DNA from: Morchella semilibera | Taxonomy: Eukaryota; Ascomycota; Pezizomycetes; Pezizales; Morchellaceae | DNA length: 64,000 nucleotides | Assembly: GCA_009192285.1 (NCBI GenBank) | Contig: WBVU01000018.1 | Span: forward strand, 620,001 to 684,000 | Direction: 5' to 3' | In this document: in pieces, positions 56,266-64,000 of the stretch | Layout: the number at the start of each line of letters is the position of its first letter | Position numbering within the stretch: position 1 is the stretch's first letter | Made by a program: the position numbers and the translations under genes | The notes under the pieces: generated by a model | Seen by the model: only the letters and a program-made list of their open reading frames with translations | What the model was told of the DNA's origin: nothing | The model's database searches: none

Positions 56266-57409
56266 AGGGGAACTTGTGTAAACAAATGTACATATATTAG
56301 AACCCGATCCCTCGCGTGTCGGTACGGATCACCGCCCCTCTGTGTTCATTGGATCTACAGGACGAAAGGTTTGGGGTGGCTTGAAGCTCTGCCCTGGCGA
56401 AAATTCCGTACTGAGAAAGTGAGTTATGTATGTTTGGCAGCCCATTTCGTGATCCAGAAAACAATATTAGCTTCATGAAGGCGGAGGTTTTTAATAAGTA
56501 ACCTGGACCTGCTCCATATTCTACCTAACAAACGGAGGAAAGGGGGGGGCATTATTTTCTATAAGGGCCGGCTCCAAACGGGCCCTCGTGTGTTTTTAAA
56601 CCAATCTTATATAATGCATTCGAATTAAGACAGCCCGCCTTTATTTATGTCTCTGGATATAGGGGTATGTACATGTAGTAATGATGCGATATAGTGGGGA
56701 CAACGAGGCTGTTGTATATATACCGATCCCATTGGATGTCCTGAGCGTGATCAAATGAGTGATTCCCCCAAGTCTATGCAATGCAAAGTTAGACGACCGA
56801 GTCAGTCATTTAATGTATATACGGAATTAAGAGTAACCGTGTATGCTCGTCAAAAACCTAGCAGTACTATAAGGGTTATTTAGGATCCCGGAAATACATA
56901 GGCGGGATGGATTATTTCGCGTTCCGCCCATCGGCCCACAACAAAAGTTGTCCCAAGTATCTACTGTTCCCTTCTCGAAGTTCCAGATTAGGCAATTCTG
57001 GGGTGTTCCCAGTTCTCACAATTACATAGGCGGTATGAGATATTTCATAGTAATTCGATGAAAGTTGTCCTAAATAGCCTGTAGTTAAGCGTTTGGAGTT
57101 GGAGTCGGAGTCGGGCGGCGGCGGCCCAGCGTTCCCAGCGCGGGGAGGGGAGTTGAGGTCCTTATATCTGCGGTACTATAATGCTTGCATGAGGCATTTG
57201 GTTGGGGTGGCAGTGATTGGTAGGAAACGATCTAACGCTTCGTCACCTCTCCTATCCTTCTCCCTCCTCTTCTACCCCATCTCTCACCTCCACCTCTACT
57301 ACCCCTTGGACCTATCTACAACTCTATCTCATCAATCCCCCTTTATTCACTCGCTCAACCTTAAAATCTCACACATTTACAAGCCCACCCTTAAGCTTGT
57401 AACCCCGCC
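56266..57409. other. Intergenic region, 1.1 kb (PAN1 promoter)
   Basis: Upstream of PAN1. A C/T-rich stretch near 57242-57352 just before the start looks like a fungal pyrimidine-rich leader. One TACATGTA at 56670. No gene seen. Confidence 0.5.
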
Positions 57410-60400
57410 ATGTACAATGCGACGGGCTTCTTGGGCACGAATGGCCAACAGGCTGGTCAAGGCCAATATCAGCCACCGCAGCAACAACCACAGCAAACTG
57501 GTTTTCCGGGCCAACAGCAAATGATGCCACAGCAGACTGGTTTTCCAGGCCAGCCGCAGCAAATGATGCCACAGCCAACGGGGTTTATGCAATTTCAGCA
57601 AACAGGATTCCCAGGTCAGCAAGCTCAACAGCAACAATTTCAAAACCAGCAACAGCAGCAACCACTTCAACAACAGTACACGGGGTTTCCAAACACTCTT
57701 CAGGGATTCCCAAGTCAGCAGGGGATTCCTCCAGTGCCCCAGTTGCCTAACATGACTACGTTCTCCCCACAGCCGCAACAACAGAACCAACCACCACCAC
57801 CGCCTCAACAATCTGCCACTCCAACTCCCAAGAACAACGCAAAGATTCCGAACATAAGATTAAGCTTTATTACTGTTGCCGATCAAGCAAAATTTGAGCA
57901 ACTGTTTAAGGCTGCAGTGGGGGATGGACAAGCATTACCAGGTAAGAACTTGGCTCTGTTGCTAGAACCTAGGTCTAATATATGGGATAGGTGATACCGC
58001 AAGAGATATCCTTCTACGATCCAAGCTTCCGGCGCAAGATCTACATCAGATCTGGCAGCTCGCAGATACCACCAAGTCCGGGCAATTGCTCTTCCCCGAG
58101 TTCGCGTTGGCAATGTATCTCTGCAATATGAAGCGTAATGGGAGAACTTTACCATCGACGCTTCCTGAAGTTGTTAAGAACGAGGTGAGCGGTATGGTCG
58201 ATATTATCTCGTTCGGTGTTCCGGACTCTGCACCAGCTGCTCCTGTTAGGTCGAATATTCCCAGCTTTGAAGTCAGCGCCCCAAGCCAGCAACCGCCTGC
58301 AAGGCAGAACACAATATCTCCTGCAGGATTTGGCGGACAAAACCAGGCAAATAACTCACAACTCTTGGGGATGAATATGAGCACGCAGCCAACTAGCTTT
58401 CAACCACAACAAACCGGATTCCAACAGCCTCAACAGACTGGGTTCCAGCCCCAACAAACCGGATTTCAGCCACAGCAGACCGGATTCCAAGGGGGTCTTC
58501 AGTCCCAGCAAACAGGATATCCGGGCCTTCAGCCTCAGCGGACGGGATTTGCTGGGCTTCAGGGCCAGCAGACTGGATTCCAAGCTCCATCACTTTTGAC
58601 ATCTCAAAGTACGGGATTTCAATCTAGCATTGGTTCTTATAGTGGATCTATACCCCCTGTTCCCCCGATTCCAACTGGTATGTCTTCGTTGTCTGTTGGG
58701 GGGGCGCTCCAGGCACAACCCACAGGGCGCCCAGGACAATGGGGTTTTGTGAATGCCCCCACGAATATCCTTGGTGGTATTGAAGCTCTACAACAGCGCA
58801 TGATGCCACAAAAAGGTCGCGAGGGTGGATTTAGCATGCAAGGCCTACAGGGAAATGCAGTCATTCCATGGTCAATCACAAAAGTTGAGAAGGAAAAATA
58901 CGACATTGTATTTGAGGGCTGGGATGGCTTCCATAAGGGCTTTATTACCGGTGACACTGCTATTGAGGTTTTTGGGCAGAGCGGACTGCCTAAAGAAGAT
59001 CTGATGGCCATTTGGACCTTGGCAGATACAGGAAATAAAGGAAAGCTTAACAAAGATGAATTTGCTGTGGCAATGCATTTGGTACTTACAATCTCTGTTT
59101 ACCCACAAACGGTACTAGACTGCTAACCTTGCTAGATTTTCCGTAAACTTAACGGATACGACATCCCCACACGTCTCCCACCCGAATTGATTCCACCTTC
59201 TACTAAGAAATTCTCAGAATCTCTTGACACTGTAAAATCATACCTTCAAAAAGGGCAAACAGCAAACGCCCTTCAATCCCAATCGACGGGCGTTAGTTAC
59301 ATGAAGAGCCGTTCGTTCCATAGTGACAGCAATACCAGTGCTGGCAAGAAGGATGGAACAGTATACCGTTTCGATGACAATGAAATTGCCTACACATCTA
59401 ATGCCCGCCATCGTGCCCGTGGGGGTAGATCGCCATCCCCCATGCCAGGGTCTTCCGCAACTCCTGCACCCGAGGAAATGTCCCTTGACCAGCTCCGAAA
59501 GAAAGTACGAGAAAAACAGATCCTTCTCGAGGCTGTTGATATAAAAGACGAGGCCGAGGGCGAGAATGATGAAATCCTTGATAGGCGTGATCGTAGGGAT
59601 GCCGACGACCTCTACCGCAGGATTAGAAGGCTTCAGGAGGACATCGATTCACACCCAAATGCTGGGCTAACTGGTGGCGACTCTGAGGTTGAGAGAAGAC
59701 AACTAAGGAGGCAGTTACAGAATCTTACAGACCGCCTTCCCGATCTCGCAAGCAAAGTGAGAAAGACAGAAAGAACCATCGCAGATGCTAAGTTGGAGTT
59801 ATTTAGACTCCGAGATGCAAAGGCACATCCGGGGTCTGCTGCATCTATCATAGGAACTGGGCCTGGAGGCTCAATAACCGAGTCCGATAGGATTAAGGCG
59901 AAGTCCAGAGCCATGATGCAACAAAGACTCGCGGCACTAACAGGGAAACCAGTTGCCCCTAGTAATGATGATGACGAAGGTGGTTCCAGGAGATTAGCTG
60001 AAGAGACTCAAAAAGTTAATTCTGAAAAGGAGAGGAATGAGAAGATGATTAGAGACGTTGAAGAGAGTCTGGATGACTTTAAAAAGACTCTAGAGGATAG
60101 CATCAGGGATGTACCCGCGGAGAGAGGAAGTAATGCTATCACCGACCACGAGAGAAGGAGGTGGGACGAGGCTTTAGGTGTCGAGGATGAAGTAAAGGAA
60201 TTTATTTTTGACTTGCAAAGGCAGAGTCGTACTGCTAGAGATAAGCGTGAAGAGTAGGCTAGCCTCTGATAATTTTGGGGAAGTTTACTGACATCTAGTA
60301 GTGACCGCCGTTATAATGATCGCCCAAGAACAAGTTCTTCCCGAGCAGCTGAAGAACCGACAAAGTCTCTTTCATCGCCTCCCCGCTCCTCGACCCCTGC

Positions 60401-62037
60401 TTCTAGCACTGCCTCATATTCTTCCTTTAAGTCTTCAGAGGAGCGTGCAACGTTCATCAAACAACAGGCTGAGAGGAAGATGGCCGAACGACTTGCAGCT
60501 CTCGGTTTGCAGCCGCCCTCTCGATCTACCATGGGTGAAACTACTCAGCAGCGTATGGAGCGTGAGCGCAAGGAGAAAGAGGACCGCCTTAGACAGGCTG
60601 AAGCAGAGGAATCTCAACGTGAACAACAGAGACAACAGAGACTTGCTGATGAGGGGATCAAGCCGCCGTCACCCATTGCTTCCAAGAGACCGCCGCCGCC
60701 TGCGCCAAGAAAGGTTCACAATTCTAGGATCGAAGATGAAAGAAAGAAGGCGGAGGAGGATGCAAGGGTAGAACAGGAGGAGAAATTGAGGAGGGAGCGG
60801 GGGGCCCAGGAGGCTAAAATCCAGGATCTAGAGTAAATTCCCCGCTATAATTAAAATGTAGTTTTTCATGCTGATCTGGTTCGGTAGGGATGAGACACGG
60901 CAGGAGGAAGAGGAGCTAATGAGAGCTCAGGAGGCTGCTAAGGCCAGACTCCAGGCACTTGAAGAGGGGGTCAAGCAGGGTAAGATGAGAAAAGAGGAAG
61001 AGAAGCAAAAGAAGAAGGCAGCACTCCAAGCATCAAAGGAAAAAGAGGCTAGACTTGCAGCGATGCGTGCCGAGATTGAGAAGGCAAAGGAAGAGGAAGA
61101 GTAAGTCACTGTTCCATAACCAAACATTAACTCAACATGCTAACCCTGCCCCAGGCGCTTGAGACGTTTGCAAATGGAACTGGAGCAAGATTCTCCTTCG
61201 GATGACGAAGAGCCAGAGACAGTTGGTAAAAAAACGCCCACCCAAGAAACAGCAACCGAAGAATTTGTCCTTGCACCTTCGACACCATCAAGCCCTCCAG
61301 CGCCATCACCAGCGCCAGCACCACCAGCACCACCGCCGCCGCCGCCGCCAGCGCCCCCATTTCCACAAGTTTCCTCTCCTACTCCTGGAACCCCAGCTGC
61401 CGACAAGCCAAGTAACAACCCCTTCTTCAAAAGTTTCGGTCCAGTTCCTACTGAAGGAACTACTGCCGCTGTGTCCTCGCCCCCTTCTACTGCTTCTGCA
61501 GCCAGCAAAAACCCATTCTACAACTTTGGGAATGATGCCGCCACTACCAGTGCACCATCGGCAACCCAATCCCCCCCGCGGACTTACCGTCACCGTCCAC
61601 TAGACGAAGATGATTGGAGTGTCGTTGATGATGACAACTCTGATAGCGACGACGACGACCCAATAAACCGTCAGAGTACTAAGGAACTTGCGGAGAAATT
61701 CTTTGCGAACATGGCGCCTCCAAGACCGTTGAGTAGCATGGGCAATGAGGAGTCTTCCTCAAGCCCAGCACCAGGGGGGGCTCCTCCTCCTCCTCCTCCT
61801 CCTCCTCCTCCTCCGCCACCACCACCGCCACCACCACCTCCTCCTCCTCCAATGCCCGGAACGTTTGGGATGCCCGGAATGGCAGCCAATACAGTTAATT
61901 TGCCTGCCGCGCCACCACCAGATATTGCAGGTAGCAGGGGTGATTTGTTAAGTCAAATTGCCATGGGGAAACAGTTGAGAAAGACTCAGACAAAGGATAG
62001 GAGTGCACCACCTTCGAGCGGAAAGGTTTTAGGATAG
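57410..62037 (+). CDS. PAN1: Actin/endocytosis scaffold Pan1 (EH-domain, WH2, proline-rich)
   Basis: Endocytic scaffold that activates Arp2/3 at actin patches. Six exons: 57410-57941, 57991-59081, 59136-60253, 60299-60832, 60888-61100 and 61155-62037; introns of 45-55 bp; 1,456 residues. The N-terminus is Gln-rich with repeated QQTGF motifs. EH domain 1 (about 143-240) includes [31 protein letters not shown] second Gln/TGF array follows; such LxxQxTG-type sites are Prk1/Ark1 kinase targets in yeast Pan1. EH domain 2 (about 470-570) has [40 protein letters not shown]. Then long coiled coils ([40 protein letters not shown]). The C-terminus is a run of over 20 prolines and a WH2-like [20 protein letters not shown]. 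Complete domain order. Confidence 0.95.
61789..61855 (+). repeat. Polyproline codon repeat within PAN1
   Basis: CCT/CCA/CCG codon run encoding more than 20 consecutive prolines, mostly (CCT)n then mixed codons. Likely profilin/SH3-binding in the protein and length-unstable in DNA. Confidence 0.9.
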
Positions 62038-62789
62038 TTTGTGGGGGAATTTCCTACAATCAATAAACGGACCTAAAGTGTGAGATACTGAAGTCTCCAC
62101 AATTCTTTGGTATGATAAGTATTTTTCTATGTTCTGTCTTCCACATATAGTCCACACATTCACGTCAATTCTTGATATCTCCTTTATGTATGAAATAAAA
62201 TTGTTGAGAAGCTGTAGTAGTAAGTAGTCTTAGTCGTAGATCTCGTTCGTAATGAAACCATCCTAATTACCACACCAGTATACAATTCCCAATTACTTTG
62301 GAATCTGACATGAAAAATATGTGTGAATAAGTATTTGTTGATATATAGTGTGGTGCGAAAAACTCACAGTAGAGCGTGGAAATATATTCTTTATTGAGAG
62401 TTAAAATTAGAACCATTGAATTTATCGCATACAATTAATTGAATTTATCGATATAGCCGTGGAGCCTTGGCAATACACACCAATCCTGCTGGTACATGTA
62501 TGTATTGGGTAAGCGAACATTCGCGGCAAAAATTTGTATGGGAACGCGACTTCAAATAATTATTACTCCACAACCACCAAGGAATTAGGGATAGATAGAC
62601 TCCCTGGTAGTGATATATTTAATTCAAGTGTCACATCAACAGCGCTACTTTCAAATTTTCGACTTACTTGGTGGTTTTGGTGACACCCGGCAATACTTCA
62701 TTTACATTTAGCTGCGGCCAAGCAGTCGCGACTTTTAAGCCTTTACGCGTCTCCAACATCCACCACCTAGTAGCCAACATTTTTCCAAG
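62038..62789. other. Intergenic region, 0.75 kb
   Basis: Between PAN1 and SMC6, both on the plus strand. AT-rich, with a direct repeat TTGAATTTATCG near 62417-62450 and one TACATGTA at 62493. No gene seen. Confidence 0.5.
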
Positions 62790-64000
62790 ATGGTGGCTTC
62801 AAAACGACGAAGAAATGCGGCTGAGTCAGATGAGGAGAGTGAGAATGATAATGCAGTCCCTCCACCTAGAAGACATTCAGTACTATTCACCTCCTAAGAA
62901 CGAGGCGGCTATACTAACAGTGCTTTTGTTAGACATCCAAGCGTGCACGTACAAATAGCGACGACAACAATGCAGACGAACAAGACTGGAAAGCGCTTGA
63001 GGATGCATCCACCCAACGAGCGGCGATTGCCATCAAGAAGAAAATGAGCGAGGTGGTTGAGAATGTATGCGCTGATCTTTGAAGTACGACTCCTGACGGT
63101 TTATTAATCTTTGTAGGTGCCAGCAGACAATGGAATCATACTGGTCGTTATTTGCGAAAACTTTATGGTCTGTAGATCTTGTATGGAGGGAGAAGATGGC
63201 TAATAGGTATTAGTGCCACAAATATTTGGAGATTAAATTTGGCCCTTTCATAAACTTCGTTATCGGACATAATGGGAGTGGTAAAAGTGCAATCCTTACA
63301 GCGATTACCCTAGCGCTAGGTGGGAAGGCGGCAAGTACAAATAGAGGGAATGCCATGAAGAGTTTTATCAAGGAAGGCGAGGAGTAAGAACAGTTTTCGA
63401 TTACTATAATCTCTCTTACGCAGTTCTAATAATGGGCGGATAATAGGCAGGCTAGAATTACAATTCATCTCAAGAACGGAGGTGAAGGTTTCAAACGAGA
63501 TCAGTATGACGATGTCATTATTGTCGAAAGACATTTTAGTCGAGAGGGGAATAGTGGTTATAGGCTCAGAGCAAAGTCGGGGAAGGTGATATCTTCGAAG
63601 CGGGATGAATTAGACGAGATCTGTGATTGGTTTGGACTACAAGTCGATAATCCTATGAATGTTCTTACACAGGACCTGGCGCGTGCGTTTTTGAGCACTT
63701 CAACAAACCAGGACAAATATAAATTTTTCGCGAGAGGAGTACAGCTAGAGCAACTGGATCAGGATTATTCTCTTATCAAGAATGGGATTGATAGTACGGA
63801 GGCAATCCTGGAAACAAAGGTTGGCGACATAACAGAACTAAAGGCGATCATGGATCAGTGGGCAGAAAAAGAGCGACAACTGGAGAGTCATGATACCCTA
63901 AGAGATCGCATTGAAGAAATGAGCCACCAAATGGCCTGGGCACAGGTTAGTGAGGCTGAGTTGCACCTAAGGCTTCTCCAGGAAAAACTTCAAACCTCGC
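62790..64000 (+). CDS. SMC6: SMC6 (Smc5/6 complex), N-terminal part, runs off window
   Basis: ATPase of the Smc5/6 complex, acting in DNA repair and chromosome segregation. Exons 62790-62879, 62933-63064, 63117-63167, 63214-63383 and 63447 onwards; introns of 46-63 bp. The first intron has a TACTAAC branch site; the third has a GTCTGT donor. After a basic/acidic N-terminus ([20 protein letters not shown]), the head domain reads [40 protein letters not shown] (Walker A, about residues 110-117), [20 protein letters not shown] and [40 protein letters not shown] and [20 protein letters not shown] are Smc6-specific. The coiled coil begins near 63780 and continues past the edge. The Walker B motif lies outside the window. 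Confidence 0.95.

Noticed and set aside
61202-61603. Open frames overlapping the PAN1 proline-rich region in other frames
   Set aside because: Shadows of repetitive CCN codons; low-complexity translations only.
13172-62789. Search for a hidden defence island, biosynthetic cluster, CRISPR array or viral insertion
   Set aside because: All well-supported genes are ordinary fungal housekeeping types; no array, integrase, polyketide or peptide synthetase, or phage-like gene was seen.

Overview
This is a nuclear contig from a filamentous ascomycete (Pezizomycotina). The genes are compact, with short GT-AG introns of about 45-145 bp, many with a CTAAC or CTGAC-like branch site. The gene set is fungal: a PalB/Rim13 calpain, an Ufo1-type F-box protein, Pan1, Med10, Nam9 (uS4m), Rsm18 (bS18m) and others. 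Genus or species cannot be decided from this window. No bacterial, viral or plasmid segment was seen.

Layout. 1-3419 (-): Ufo1-like F-box/WD/UIM protein cut by the left edge. 5634-6970 (+): SAM methyltransferase. 6971-11126: gene-poor. 11127-13171 (+): RRP43 exosome subunit, then DPH4. 13620-16596 (-): PalB. 17015-17925 (+): RNA polymerase III subunit RPC31. 18101-20589 (-): Cid1/Trf-like nucleotidyltransferase. 21058-22837 (+): two unrecognised genes. 23580-24371 (-): phosducin-like PLP1/TXNDC9. 24659-26161 (+): unrecognised coiled-coil protein. 26601-27134 (+): MED10. 27665-29004 (-): ankyrin protein. 30609-31920 (-): ARPC1. 32498-34285 (-): ERO1. 36081-37052 (-): KIN17. 37555-38729 (+): NAM9. 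40724-42439 (-): SRV2/CAP. 43279-43552 (+): RPS28. 44087-46353 (-): EXO70. 47973-49278 and 50503-51372 (+): two related C2H2-array genes. 51954-53325 (-): TEX1/THOC3. 55604-56265 (+): RSM18. 57410-62037 (+): PAN1. 62790-64000 (+): SMC6 running off the right edge.

The genes are mostly housekeeping and do not form one pathway. Several act in actin, endocytosis or exocytosis (ARPC1, SRV2, PAN1, EXO70). Others act in RNA metabolism (RRP43, RPC31, the Cid1-like enzyme, TEX1, MED10) and in mitochondrial translation (NAM9, RSM18).

The most notable non-gene signals are: (1) 24 exact copies of the palindrome TACATGTA, all outside coding sequence, where less than one is expected; (2) four short non-autonomous inverted-repeat elements with TA ends; (3) four genes whose reading frame breaks by one base at a homopolymer, which suggests indel errors in the assembly; (4) a pair of zinc-finger genes built on a regular CX2CX12HX6HX2 pitch. 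I found no convincing new defence, toxin or biosynthetic system.
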